DNA of 12,902 nucleotides from an uncultured Oscillospiraceae bacterium. Lineage in GTDB: Bacteria; Bacillota; Clostridia; Oscillospirales; Oscillospiraceae. A program made the position numbers and the translations under genes. The DNA is taken from assembly GCA_910584045.1 (NCBI GenBank), contig CAJTYO010000070.1:1-12902 (forward strand), read 5' to 3'. The notes beneath the pieces are model-generated. The model did no database searches. It worked only from the letters and a program-made list of their open reading frames with translations, and was not told the origin of the DNA. This document shows positions 5,845 through 12,902 of the stretch, one piece after another (position 1 is the stretch's first letter; each line of letters opens with the position of its first letter).

Positions 5845-8001
5845 TTACAGCGCCTGCTTCATGGACAGGGAGATGCGCTTCTTCCTCTCGTCCACCTCCA
5901 GCACCACCACCTTGACCACGTCGCCCACCGACACCGCCTCAGATGGGTGCTTGAGAAATTTGCCTCGGCTGATCTGGGAGATATGCACCAGCCCATCCTG
6001 GTGGACCCCGATGTCCACGAACACGCCGAAGTCGATGACGTTGCGCACCGTGCCGGTGAGGACCATCCCCGGCTGGAGATCCTTGATCTCCAGTATGTCC
6101 GTGCGCAGCAGAGGCGGCGGCAGCTCGTCCCGGGGGTCCCGGCCCGGCTTTTGCAGCTCCCTTGCCACGTCCAGCAGGGTGGGCACGCCCACGGCGCACT
6201 GCCGGGCCAGCTCCTCCGCCCCAGCGGCCTTGATCTGGCCGTCCAGGTCCCCCAGCTTCCCGGCGGACACGTCGGCCAGGGTGTGCCCGGTGAGCTCCAG
6301 CAGCCGCTCCGCCGCCTGGTAGCTCTCCGGATGGACGGCGGTGTTGTCCAGGGCCGTCTTGCTCTCCGGCACCCGGAGGAAGCCTGCACACTGCTCAAAG
6401 GCCTTGGGCCCCAGCTTGGGGACCTTCAATATCTGCCTGCGTGAGGTGAACGCGCCGTTCTCCTCACGGTATTTGACCACGTTCTTCGCCGTGGCGGCGG
6501 TAAGCCCCGCCACCCGCTGGAGCAGGGACGGTGAGGCGGTGTTCACGTCCACTCCCACGGAGTTGACGCAGTCCTCCACCACCCCGCCAAGCGCCTCGTC
6601 CAGCCGCTTGGCGGGCATGTCGTGCTGGTACTGTCCCACGCCGATGGCCTTGGGGTCAATCTTCACCAGCTCCGCCAGGGGGTCCTGGAGCCGCCGGGCG
6701 ATGGATACCGCCGAGCGGAGGTTCACATCGTACTCCGGGAACTCCTCTGCAGCCAGCTTGGATGCGGAGTAGACCGAGGCCCCGGCCTCGTTGACAATCA
6801 TATAGCTGACGCCGCCCCCCACCTGGCGCAGCAGCTCCACAGTCATCTGCTCTGTCTCGCGGGAGGCGGTGCCGTTGCCGATGGCGATGTGGCTTACGCC
6901 GTGGCGGCGGATGAGGTCCGCCAGGGTGGCGATACATGCGTTCTTCTGCCGCTCGCCGTGGGTGGGATAGACCACGGTGGTGTCCAGCACCTTGCCCGTG
7001 CCGTCCACCACCGCCACCTTGCACCCCATGCGGTAACCGGGGTCCAGTCCCATGGTCACGTGGCCCTTCACCGGCGGCTGCATCAGCAGGGGACGGAGGT
7101 TTAAGGCGAAGTTGTGGATGGCGCCCTCGGCGGCCTCGTCGGTAAGGGCATTGCGGATCTCCCGCTCCAGGGAGGGGTACAGCAGACGGTCATAGGCGTC
7201 CTCGGCAGCGGTCCTGATAAACGCCGCCGCCCTGGTCCCCGGCTGGACCACCGCGCGCCGCAGGAGGACCAGCGCCTCTTCCCGGTCGGTCTCCACGCTG
7301 ACCTTTAAAAATTCCTCCCGTTCGCCCCGGTTGATGGCCAGAACCTGGTGGCCCTGGAGTCGGCTCACACCCTGCCTGAAGTTGTAGTACAGACGATAGA
7401 CGCTGTCCTCCTCCTTGGCGGCGGTCACTGCCAGCTCACTGCGCCGCTGCATATGTGCCCGGAGGGTTTTGCGGACGGCGGCATCGTCGGAGATGTCCTC
7501 GGCGATGATGTCGCTGGCACCCTGCAGGGCGTCGGCTGCGGTCTCCACGCCCTTCTCCGGGTCGATGTAGTCCTTCGCGGCCTCCTCCGGGTCGGGACAG
7601 TCCCGCTCCTGCGCAAAGAGCAGGGCCGCCAGGGGCTCCAGGCCCTTCTCCCGGGCTACGGTAGCCCGGGTGCGGCGCTTCTGCTTGTAGGGGCGGTACA
7701 GGTCCTCCACCTCCGCCAGTGTGGCGGCGGCATCAATGGCGGAGGCCAGCTCCTCCGTCAGCTTCCCCTGGCCCTCAATGGCCCCCTTGACCTCCTCCCG
7801 GCGCTTCTCCAGACTGCGCAGATATTGCAGGCGCTCCTCCAGCGTCCGCAGGGTCGTGTCGTCCATGGAGCCGTGGAGCTCCTTGCGGTAGCGGGCGATA
7901 AAGGGGATGGTGTTGCCCTCGTCCAGAAGCGTTACCACGTTTTCCACATGCTTATCGTTCCGGCCCAGCTCCCGGGCCAGGATTTGTATAATGGCTTCCA
8001 T
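5845..8001 (-). CDS. tex: Tex family RNA-binding transcription accessory protein
   Basis: Tex is a conserved cytoplasmic nucleic-acid-binding protein first described as an expression regulator in Bordetella and Streptococcus pneumoniae. The 718 residues match the usual length of about 720. In order: the Tex N-terminal helical region (about 1-190, with FIARYRKEL near 30 and YRPYKQKRRTRATVAREKGL near 105), a central region, a YqgF/RNase H-like domain (about 312-440, GLDPGYRMGCKVAVVD), helix-hairpin-helix repeats (about 480-545, VDVNTASPSLLQRVAGL) and a C-terminal S1 RNA-binding domain (about 643-715, VIDFGVFVDIGVHQDGLVHIS). ATG at 8001 is chosen because it opens with MEAIIQILA as in family members and has AAAGGA upstream; the frame stays open further but runs into the hydrolase gene. 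It is the last gene of the minus-strand operon, 11 bases after the cysteine hydrolase. Confidence 0.96.
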   Translation of the reverse strand: MEAIIQILARELGRNDKHVENVVTLLDEGNTIPFIARYRKELHGSMDDTTLRTLEERLQYLRSLEKRREEVKGAIEGQGKLTEELASAIDAAATLAEVEDLYRPYKQKRRTRATVAREKGLEPLAALLFAQERDCPDPEEAAKDYIDPEKGVETAADALQGASDIIAEDISDDAAVRKTLRAHMQRRSELAVTAAKEEDSVYRLYYNFRQGVSRLQGHQVLAINRGEREEFLKVSVETDREEALVLLRRAVVQPGTRAAAFIRTAAEDAYDRLLYPSLEREIRNALTDEAAEGAIHNFALNLRPLLMQPPVKGHVTMGLDPGYRMGCKVAVVDGTGKVLDTTVVYPTHGERQKNACIATLADLIRRHGVSHIAIGNGTASRETEQMTVELLRQVGGGVSYMIVNEAGASVYSASKLAAEEFPEYDVNLRSAVSIARRLQDPLAELVKIDPKAIGVGQYQHDMPAKRLDEALGGVVEDCVNSVGVDVNTASPSLLQRVAGLTAATAKNVVKYREENGAFTSRRQILKVPKLGPKAFEQCAGFLRVPESKTALDNTAVHPESYQAAERLLELTGHTLADVSAGKLGDLDGQIKAAGAEELARQCAVGVPTLLDVARELQKPGRDPRDELPPPLLRTDILEIKDLQPGMVLTGTVRNVIDFGVFVDIGVHQDGLVHISQISRGKFLKHPSEAVSVGDVVKVVVLEVDERKKRISLSMKQAL

Positions 8002-8012
8002 CAATTTTTCCT

Positions 8013-8558
8013 TTACTCGTTGTCTACTCTGATCTGGCACATCTTCATGGCCGCCAGGGCGCTGCGGTGACTCTCCGGCGTAACTCCGGCGCAGCAGGAT
8101 GCGTCCACGGAGATGGGCACATCCGGCAGGAACGCTTTGAGCACCAGGGCGTTGGAGATGACGCAGATGTCTGTGCACAGGCCCACCAGGGCGATCTCCT
8201 CAATGGCCTCCTCCCCGCTCCGCTTGGCCAGGAGCTCCGCCAGATCCCGGCTGCCGAAGGTGGTTTTGGTCACGTACAGCGTGCTCTCATTCCGTCCGGC
8301 CCCCTCAGTCAGGGCCCGGCGCACACCGGGGGCCAGGGACCAGCCGTGGGTCCCTTGGATGCAGTGCGCCACCGGCAGCAGCCTCCCCTCCTGGGTCTCC
8401 AGGTAGTCGGGCTGGTGGGTATCCTGGGTGGCATAGACCGCACCATCCCAGGAGCGGATCTTCTCGATCACCCGGGGAACGACGCCCACGGCCTCCGGGG
8501 TGCCCAGAGCGCCGTCGATAAAGTCGTTTTGCATGTCGATGACAACTAAAACCTTCAT
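8013..8558 (-). CDS. Nicotinamidase-like cysteine hydrolase (isochorismatase superfamily)
   Basis: A 181-residue enzyme of the isochorismatase/nicotinamidase fold. The catalytic triad is visible: D8 in VIDMQNDF, K98 in VTKTTFGS and C132 in GLCTDICVISNA, the position of the nucleophilic cysteine. Likely metal ligands of nicotinamidases are also present: D46 and H48 in TQDTHQPDY, and H65 in PVAHCIQGTHGW, which resembles the PncA HCVQGT segment. This favours nicotinamide hydrolysis to nicotinate for NAD salvage, but related amidases share these motifs, so the substrate is not certain and no symbol is given. The ATG at 8558 has AGGAG upstream. The spacing is 8 bases after the histidine phosphatase and 11 before tex, so it is in the operon. 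Confidence 0.9.
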   Translation of the reverse strand: MKVLVVIDMQNDFIDGALGTPEAVGVVPRVIEKIRSWDGAVYATQDTHQPDYLETQEGRLLPVAHCIQGTHGWSLAPGVRRALTEGAGRNESTLYVTKTTFGSRDLAELLAKRSGEEAIEEIALVGLCTDICVISNALVLKAFLPDVPISVDASCCAGVTPESHRSALAAMKMCQIRVDNE

Positions 8559-8566
8559 ACTGTCTC

Positions 8567-9142
8567 CTATTGTTTGAAAATTTTCTCCACATGGACGCGC
8601 TCCGTCCTGGAGAGGTATCGCGTCCCCTCAAAATCCAGCTCCGCCACGAAGGGCATCCAGTCGATAACACGCAGGAAGCTGTCGCAGTTCCAGGAGGGAT
8701 CGTAATAGTTCAAAATGGTACTGAGGGCGGTGCCGTGGGTACCGATCACCAGCGTTTTGTCTCGCTCCGCCTCCAGGATCTCCGTCAGAGCGGCGATATT
8801 GCGCTCCTGGACGGACCGCAGGCACTCCCCGCCGGGCTCGTGCCAGTCGAAATCCGCCCAGCGCTTCCGGAATAGCTCCCGGACGTTGCCGCCGGGGGCG
8901 GTCTCCCGCTCCCGCAGGCGCTCGTCGGTGCGGATGGGCAGGCCGAAGTGCTCCGCCGCCTCCCGGATGGTGTCCAGACTCCGGCGGTAAGGGCTGCACC
9001 AGAAGGCGTCCACAGGCTTGTCCCGGAGGAAGTCCAGGACGATCTTGCGGTCCTCCATGGCCTCGGCGGTGAGCCCCCGTTCCCGGTCGGACCCGCTGCG
9101 ATAGTCGGACTGGGCGTGGCGGACAAAGTAGACCGTCGTCAT
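8567..9142 (-). CDS. Histidine phosphatase (phosphoglycerate mutase-like)
   Basis: A 191-residue member of the histidine phosphatase superfamily branch 1. The catalytic RHA motif is at residues 8-10, with H9 as the phosphorylated residue. SPYRRSLDT (50-58) supplies the second arginine, the acid is in RLRERE (75-80), and the second histidine is H136 in GTHGTA. Family members dephosphorylate small molecules or nucleotides; the length and motifs do not fix the substrate, and a role in true glycolytic mutase activity is unlikely for such a short chain. The ATG at 9142 is chosen for GGGAGG just upstream; an open frame continues further into the DUF1846 gene but has no site. The stop is TAG, 8 bases before the cysteine hydrolase start; 14 bases separate it from the DUF1846 stop. 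Confidence 0.92.
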   Translation of the reverse strand: MTTVYFVRHAQSDYRSGSDRERGLTAEAMEDRKIVLDFLRDKPVDAFWCSPYRRSLDTIREAAEHFGLPIRTDERLRERETAPGGNVRELFRKRWADFDWHEPGGECLRSVQERNIAALTEILEAERDKTLVIGTHGTALSTILNYYDPSWNCDSFLRVIDWMPFVAELDFEGTRYLSRTERVHVEKIFKQ

Positions 9143-9156
9143 AACGTTCCTCCCGA

Positions 9157-10641
9157 TTACTTGTAATACAGCCGCTGCCGCTCGTACTTGGCCTCGTAGC
9201 TCACACGCATCCCCAGGCGGCGGTAGAGGTTTTCGTCCACATCGCTGAGCACCACCGTGAAGTGGGCACCGCAGCCCCGCAGCTTGGACAACTGCTTCTG
9301 AGCCAGGTCCGCTATGGGGTTGGTCAGGGCGCTGACACACAGGGCGATGAGAACCTCGTCGCTGTGGAGCCGGGGATTCTTGTTGCCCAGGCTGCCGGTC
9401 TTCAGCCGGCAGATGGGCTCCAGCACCTGTGTGGAGATGAGGTCCAGCTCCTGGTCGATGCCCCCCAGCGCCTTCAGGCCATTGAGCAGCAGAGCCGCAG
9501 AGGCCCCCAGCTGGTCGCTGGTCTTGCCGGTGATGACCCTGCCGTCGGGCAGGACCATGGCCCCGGCGGGGGCTCCGGTGGTTTCCTCCTTCTCCAGAGC
9601 GGCGGCCACGGCGGGGAAGATGGCGGGGGTCACGCCGGAGCGTTTCATCAGCATCTCCAGCTTAAAGACCACGTCCTTGTCCACCGTCCCCCGCAGCCTG
9701 CCGTTTAAGGCGGTGTAGTAGCGGCGCAGAATCTCCATGTGGGACGCCTGGCGGCAGACCTCGTCGTCCACGATGCAGCTGCCCACCATGTTCACCCCCA
9801 TATCCGTCGGGGACTGGTAGGGGCACTGGCCCAGGATGGACTCGAAGATGGTCCGCAGAACGGGAAACACCTCCACATCCCGGTTATAGTTCACCGTGGT
9901 CACGCCGTAGGCCGCCAGATGGAAGGGATCGATCATGTTCACATCGTTCAGATCCGCCGTGGCCGCCTCGTAGGCCAGGTTCACAGGGTGGTCCAGAGGC
10001 AGATTCCACACGGGGAATGTCTCGAACTTGGCATACCCCGCCTTCCGTCCCCGGCGGTGTTCGTGGTAGAGCTGGCTGAGACAGGTCGCCATTTTGCCGC
10101 TGCCGGGACCGGGGGCGGTCACCACCACCAGGGGACGGCTGGTCTCAATATAGTCATTTCGCCCATAGCCCTCGTCGCTGACGATCAGCTCCACGTTGTG
10201 AGGATAGCCGGCGATGGGATAGTGGCGGCAGGTCCGCACCCCCAGGGCATCCAAGCGCTTGAGGAATGCGTCGGCCGCCGGCTGGCCGCTGTACTGGGTG
10301 ACCACCACGCTGCCCACATAGAGCTCCATCTCCCGGAACACGTCAATCAGGCGCAGCACGTCCTCCTCGTAGGGGATGCCCAAGTCCCCCCGGACCTTAT
10401 TCTTCTCAATGTCCCCGGCGCAGATAGCCACCACGATCTCCACATCCTCCCGCAGCTGCTGGAGCATCCGGATCTTGCTGTCCGGCGCAAAGCCGGGCAG
10501 GACCCGGGAGGCGTGGTAGTCGTCAAAGAGTTTTCCGCCGAACTCCAGATACAGCTTTCCGCCGAATTGGCCGATCCGCTCCCGAATACGGGCGGACTGG
10601 GTCTCAATATACCGCTGATTGTCGAACCCTGTTTTAAACAT
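9157..10641 (-). CDS. DUF1846 family protein
   Basis: A 494-residue protein that matches the DUF1846 family over its whole normal length (about 490-505). It is soluble, with no signal peptide or membrane helix. Visible hallmarks are the opening GFDNQRYIETQSARIRER, the segment GGKLYLEFGGKLFDDYHASRVLPG (about 28-50), and a P-loop-like TAPGPGSGK at 175-183, which suggests nucleotide binding. The family is common in Firmicutes, and crystal structures exist, but the reaction is unknown to me. It is second in the minus-strand operon, 31 bases after the uracil-DNA glycosylase and 14 before the phosphatase. Its ATG at 10641 has GGGGAGA upstream. Its company of DNA repair, phosphatase and amidase genes would fit a nucleotide-related role, but that is inference. 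Confidence 0.93.
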   Translation of the reverse strand: MFKTGFDNQRYIETQSARIRERIGQFGGKLYLEFGGKLFDDYHASRVLPGFAPDSKIRMLQQLREDVEIVVAICAGDIEKNKVRGDLGIPYEEDVLRLIDVFREMELYVGSVVVTQYSGQPAADAFLKRLDALGVRTCRHYPIAGYPHNVELIVSDEGYGRNDYIETSRPLVVVTAPGPGSGKMATCLSQLYHEHRRGRKAGYAKFETFPVWNLPLDHPVNLAYEAATADLNDVNMIDPFHLAAYGVTTVNYNRDVEVFPVLRTIFESILGQCPYQSPTDMGVNMVGSCIVDDEVCRQASHMEILRRYYTALNGRLRGTVDKDVVFKLEMLMKRSGVTPAIFPAVAAALEKEETTGAPAGAMVLPDGRVITGKTSDQLGASAALLLNGLKALGGIDQELDLISTQVLEPICRLKTGSLGNKNPRLHSDEVLIALCVSALTNPIADLAQKQLSKLRGCGAHFTVVLSDVDENLYRRLGMRVSYEAKYERQRLYYK

Positions 10642-10672
10642 AGCTCTTCTCCCCTAACATCCACTATATTTA

Positions 10673-11272
10673 TTACAATTCCCCGTGCAGCCAGGGCTTC
10701 TTCAGCTCCGTGTGCCGGCAGACCGCTCCGATCTCCCGCTCCAGAGACTTCAGGTCGTCAAAGGTCTCCGGCCGCTTCGACGGGTCCCGCAGCAGCGCCG
10801 AGGGATGGTATATCGCCATCATCCGCATATTGTCCACGTCAAACCATATCCCGTGCTCCTTTGTGATGCGGAATTTGTCTTGAATCAGCCGCATAGCTGC
10901 AATGCGGCCCAGACTCACCAGAATTTTGGGCTGAATGAGGGCGATCTGCCGCCGCAGGTAGCCTATGCAGGCATCCTGCTCCACATTCAGCGGGTCGCGG
11001 TTCCCCGGGGGGCGGCACTTGACGATGTTGGCGATATACACCGTGGTGCGGTCCAGGCCGATGATGGCCAACATATCGTCCAGAAACTGCCCCGCGCGGC
11101 CCACGAAGGGAATCCCCTGCTCGTCCTCGTTGGCCCCAGGGCCCTCTCCCACCAGCATGATCTCCGCCTGGGGATTTCCTACGCCGAATACCACATTCTT
11201 CCGGGTTTGGCACAGGGCGCACTCCCGGCAGTGCAGACACTCCTGCTCCAGCAGGGCCCAGCTGTCCTCCAC
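10673..11272 (-). CDS. Family 4 uracil-DNA glycosylase with a 4Fe-4S cluster
   Basis: This enzyme removes uracil from DNA, starting base-excision repair. The 199 residues include motif 1 (GEGPGANEDEQG, followed by GIPFVGRAGQFLD), VKCRPPGNRDP, and HPSALLR near the C-terminus, all typical of family 4. Cluster cysteines (numbered from the GTG at 11281) are C18 or C21 with C21 or C24 at the N-terminus, plus C89 and C105, spaced 16 apart as in the Thermus enzyme; the N-terminus actually has C15, C18, C21 and C24, more than needed. Two GTG codons are possible starts. The one at 11272 is chosen because AGGAGG (11281-11286) lies 8 bases upstream, whereas it overlaps the GTG at 11281. It is first in the operon with DUF1846, phosphatase, hydrolase and tex. 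Confidence 0.93.
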   Translation of the reverse strand: MEDSWALLEQECLHCRECALCQTRKNVVFGVGNPQAEIMLVGEGPGANEDEQGIPFVGRAGQFLDDMLAIIGLDRTTVYIANIVKCRPPGNRDPLNVEQDACIGYLRRQIALIQPKILVSLGRIAAMRLIQDKFRITKEHGIWFDVDNMRMMAIYHPSALLRDPSKRPETFDDLKSLEREIGAVCRHTELKKPWLHGEL

Positions 11273-11293
11273 TTCCTTCACCTCCTGAATATT

Positions 11294-11309
11294 CCCCGCC
11301 TCCGCGGGG
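11294..11309. other. Small GC hairpin in the leader of the glycosylase operon
   Basis: CCCCGC (11294-11299) and GCGGGG (11304-11309) form a 6-bp stem with a 4-base loop, 7 bases upstream (on the minus strand) of the AGGAGG that serves the glycosylase. It lies in the 77-base divergent region; neither strand shows a clear promoter here. Confidence 0.4.
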
Positions 11310-11349
11310 ATGCTAACCGTATCGCCGAAATCAAAAGGAGTTCTCCTTT

Positions 11350-11916
11350 ATGTCTCGATGGTTCGTATGCTTTCTCTTTTACAGCTTCGCCGGCTTCGGC
11401 CTGGAAAAGCTCCACGCCCACCTCTTCCGCTCCCCCCGGCAGGTCCGCAAATGCTTCCTGCTTCTGCCTCTGTGCCCGGTGTACGGGCTGGCCATGGCCG
11501 CTCTGCTGGCCCTGGCTCCGGAGGGACTTGGCTTTATCACCCTGGCCCTCCTGGGCGGCGCGGTGTGCACGGGGGTGGAATATCTGGTCCACCTCTTCTA
11601 CGACAAGGCGCTGGGGGTGTGGTTCTGGGACTACCGCCTGATGCGGGGACACATCCGGGGACGGATATGTCCTCAATTCACCGCCATATGGGGACTGCTG
11701 TCCGCGGCGGCGCTGCGATGGGTACAGCCGGCGGTCGACGCGCTGGCTGCGGCAGCACCGCCCCGGCTTCTATTTTGGCTGTGGGTTGTCCTGGCGGCAG
11801 ACAGCGCCCTGTCCTGGTCCCTGCTGCGGCGGTACCGGGATACGGAGCTGCTGACCGTCAGAGCCGTATGGGCGTATTACAGCCGGGCCTCCAGCCAGTC
11901 GGACACATCCTTATAG
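11350..11916 (+). CDS. CmpB-like (PF06541-type) multi-pass membrane protein
   Basis: A 188-residue integral membrane protein with about five hydrophobic segments: roughly 3-18, 37-57, 61-79, 113-130 and 140-157. It resembles the PF06541 family, named putative ABC transporter permease (CmpB). The match rests on FCPVYG-like LCPVYGLAM in the second segment, the GVEYLVHLFYDKALG turn, and the WFWDYRLMRGHIRGRIC segment, which is the family's W-DY...GRIC signature. No ABC ATPase gene is nearby, so an actual transport role is doubtful and the function is unknown. The ATG at 11350 follows AAAGGAG, which lies in the small palindrome AAAGGAG-TT-CTCCTTT (11334-11349). The last 40 bases overlap the end of the alpha/beta hydrolase gene, read from the other strand. 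Confidence 0.82.
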   Translation: MSRWFVCFLFYSFAGFGLEKLHAHLFRSPRQVRKCFLLLPLCPVYGLAMAALLALAPEGLGFITLALLGGAVCTGVEYLVHLFYDKALGVWFWDYRLMRGHIRGRICPQFTAIWGLLSAAALRWVQPAVDALAAAAPPRLLFWLWVVLAADSALSWSLLRRYRDTELLTVRAVWAYYSRASSQSDTSL

Positions 11917-12809
11917 ACGTACTGCCGGCTGGCCTCGTTGAGAATCTCGTGGCGCAGACCGTGGTATAGCTTAATGCTCACATCCTGCAGGCCGGCCTTC
12001 CGGAAGCAGTCGCAGGCTTTCTTAACGCCTCTGCCCATGTCTCCCACCGGGTCCCGGTCCCCGGCAATGAAAAACACCGGCAGGGACTTGTCCATTTTAT
12101 TCATGTTGGACTGCCTGGTAATGCAGCTCAGCCCATCCAGCATATCCCGGAAGAGACCCAAGGTCGTATCTCCACCGCAGAGGGGGTCGGCAATATAGGC
12201 GTCCACGTTGGCCTCGCTGGCGGAAACCCAGTCGAAACGGGTCCGGGCGGGGGCGAAGGCCCTGTTATATGTCCCAAAAGCCAAATCGTCCGCCCGGGCG
12301 CTGTAGGCCTTTTTACCCAGGCGCTTGATCTCGTGATCCGCCACCAGCTTGCCCCCGGCGATGACGGCAGCGGACTGATGCCCCGTGCCGCACAGGACGC
12401 AGCCTCGCAGCACGCCGGGATAGCGGATGAGGTGGGTCCTGGATAAGAATGAGCCCATAGAGTGTCCGAAGAGGAAGTAGGGCCTGTCCGGAAACACCCT
12501 GGCCGTGCGGTGGCGCAGCTCCTCCATATCGTCCACCACATGCTGCCAGCCGTCCTCCTCCCCCAGGTACACCATGGGACAGCCCTCTATGACGGACCGG
12601 CCATGGCCCAGATGGTCGTTGGCCACCACCACAAAACCGCGGTCACACAGGTACTGGGCAAACGGCGCATACCGCGCGCCGTACTCCGCCACGCCATGGG
12701 CGATCTGCACTACGCCCACAATCTCCCGATCCGATGGCGTCCACTGGTTGACGTGGATCAGGGTCCTCCCTTCGCTGGAGGGGAAGAAGTATTCCGATAC
12801 GATTGCCAT
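11877..12809 (-). CDS. Alpha/beta hydrolase, monoacylglycerol lipase-like
   Basis: A 310-residue cytoplasmic serine hydrolase of the Hydrolase_4 / serine aminopeptidase S33 type. It has HGVAEYGARYAPFA (38-51, the oxyanion-loop region of monoacylglycerol lipases), NDHLGHGRS (64-72), the nucleophile S117 in GHSMGS, the acid in AGDRDPVGD (D251 or D253), and H287 in HGLRHEIL. The triad is complete. The lid region between about 150 and 210 is where substrate choice would be set; the substrate could be a lysophospholipid, a monoglyceride or another ester. The ATG at 12809 is chosen because GGAGG lies 8 bases upstream; an in-frame GTG at 12824 is five codons earlier and lies upstream of this site. 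It is monocistronic with its own promoter and converges on the CmpB-like gene. Confidence 0.92.
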   Translation of the reverse strand: MAIVSEYFFPSSEGRTLIHVNQWTPSDREIVGVVQIAHGVAEYGARYAPFAQYLCDRGFVVVANDHLGHGRSVIEGCPMVYLGEEDGWQHVVDDMEELRHRTARVFPDRPYFLFGHSMGSFLSRTHLIRYPGVLRGCVLCGTGHQSAAVIAGGKLVADHEIKRLGKKAYSARADDLAFGTYNRAFAPARTRFDWVSASEANVDAYIADPLCGGDTTLGLFRDMLDGLSCITRQSNMNKMDKSLPVFFIAGDRDPVGDMGRGVKKACDCFRKAGLQDVSIKLYHGLRHEILNEASRQYVYKDVSDWLEARL

Positions 12810-12843
12810 AGCCGCATCCTCCACTGTTCACAATTTCCTTTTC

Positions 12844-12872
12844 ATTATACCATGAATTAGTTCAATTTTCAA
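12844..12872 (-). promoter_or_regulatory. Sigma-A promoter for the alpha/beta hydrolase
   Basis: On the minus strand, TTGAAA (12872-12867) and TATAAT (12849-12844) are separated by exactly 17 bases. The leader to the ATG at 12809 is about 30 bases. A perfect 7-bp palindrome, CCTTGAA-A-TTCAAGG (12884-12898), lies just upstream of the -35 and may be an operator or part of an adjoining element cut by the window edge. Confidence 0.85.
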
Positions 12873-12902
12873 TCCGTTGCGGCCCTTGAAATTCAAGGCT
12901 TT

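Noticed and set aside
9739..10866. 375-residue open frame on the plus strand opposite the DUF1846 gene
   Set aside because: The translation is His/Val/Gly-rich without recognisable motifs, and it runs antisense across two well-identified genes.
12884..12898. Palindrome at the right edge as a terminator of a gene outside the window
   Set aside because: Only a short T-run is visible before the window ends and the stem is AT-rich, so this cannot be decided; it is noted only with the hydrolase promoter.
1..12902. Mobile element, prophage, CRISPR array or defence system
   Set aside because: No transposase, integrase, regularly spaced repeats, nuclease/helicase defence genes or target-site duplications were recognised anywhere in the window.

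Overview
The window looks like chromosomal DNA from a GC-rich, anaerobic, low-oxygen-lifestyle Firmicute, most likely a Clostridia member of the Oscillospiraceae type (Flavonifractor / Intestinimonas-like). This is inferred from strong AGGAGG-type ribosome binding sites, frequent GTG starts, a DUF421-DUF4363 pair, a NrdD-like glycyl-radical tail protein, a DUF1846 protein and a clostridial family 4 uracil-DNA glycosylase. No rRNA, tRNA, CRISPR array, insertion sequence, integrase or phage gene was seen; the content is mostly core or semi-core chromosome.

Left part (1-2785). The 3' two thirds of metK (S-adenosylmethionine synthetase) runs in from the left edge. After a 270-base gap with a strong 15-bp hairpin comes a two-gene membrane cassette (DUF421 then DUF4363, joined by a GTGA start/stop overlap). 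It converges, with a 17-base overlap, on a Crp/Fnr-family regulator on the minus strand.

Middle part (2786-5844). Divergent from the regulator is an 87-residue protein that looks like only the C-terminal glycyl-radical loop of an anaerobic ribonucleotide reductase (NrdD). It ends at a clear intrinsic terminator. A 318-base gene-free gap carries that terminator and a near-perfect sigma-A promoter. This promoter drives a bicistron: a FIST sensory-domain protein and a soluble methyl-accepting chemotaxis signalling protein with no membrane segment. The pair reads as a chemoreceptor split into separate sensor and signalling chains. It is followed by two hairpins and AT-rich palindromes that separate it from the convergent operon on the other strand.

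Right part (5845-12809). A five-gene minus-strand operon, in transcription order, encodes a family 4 uracil-DNA glycosylase, a DUF1846 protein with a P-loop-like motif, a histidine phosphatase, a nicotinamidase-like cysteine hydrolase and the RNA-binding protein Tex. The four intergenic gaps are 8 to 31 bases. Divergent from it is a CmpB-like (PF06541) membrane protein, which overlaps convergently by 40 bases with an alpha/beta hydrolase of the monoacylglycerol-lipase type that has its own good promoter at the right edge.

Most of the window is ordinary. The parts most worth a second look are the stand-alone glycyl-radical-tail protein with its divergent Crp/Fnr regulator, the split FIST/chemoreceptor pair, and several unexplained structured intergenic elements.
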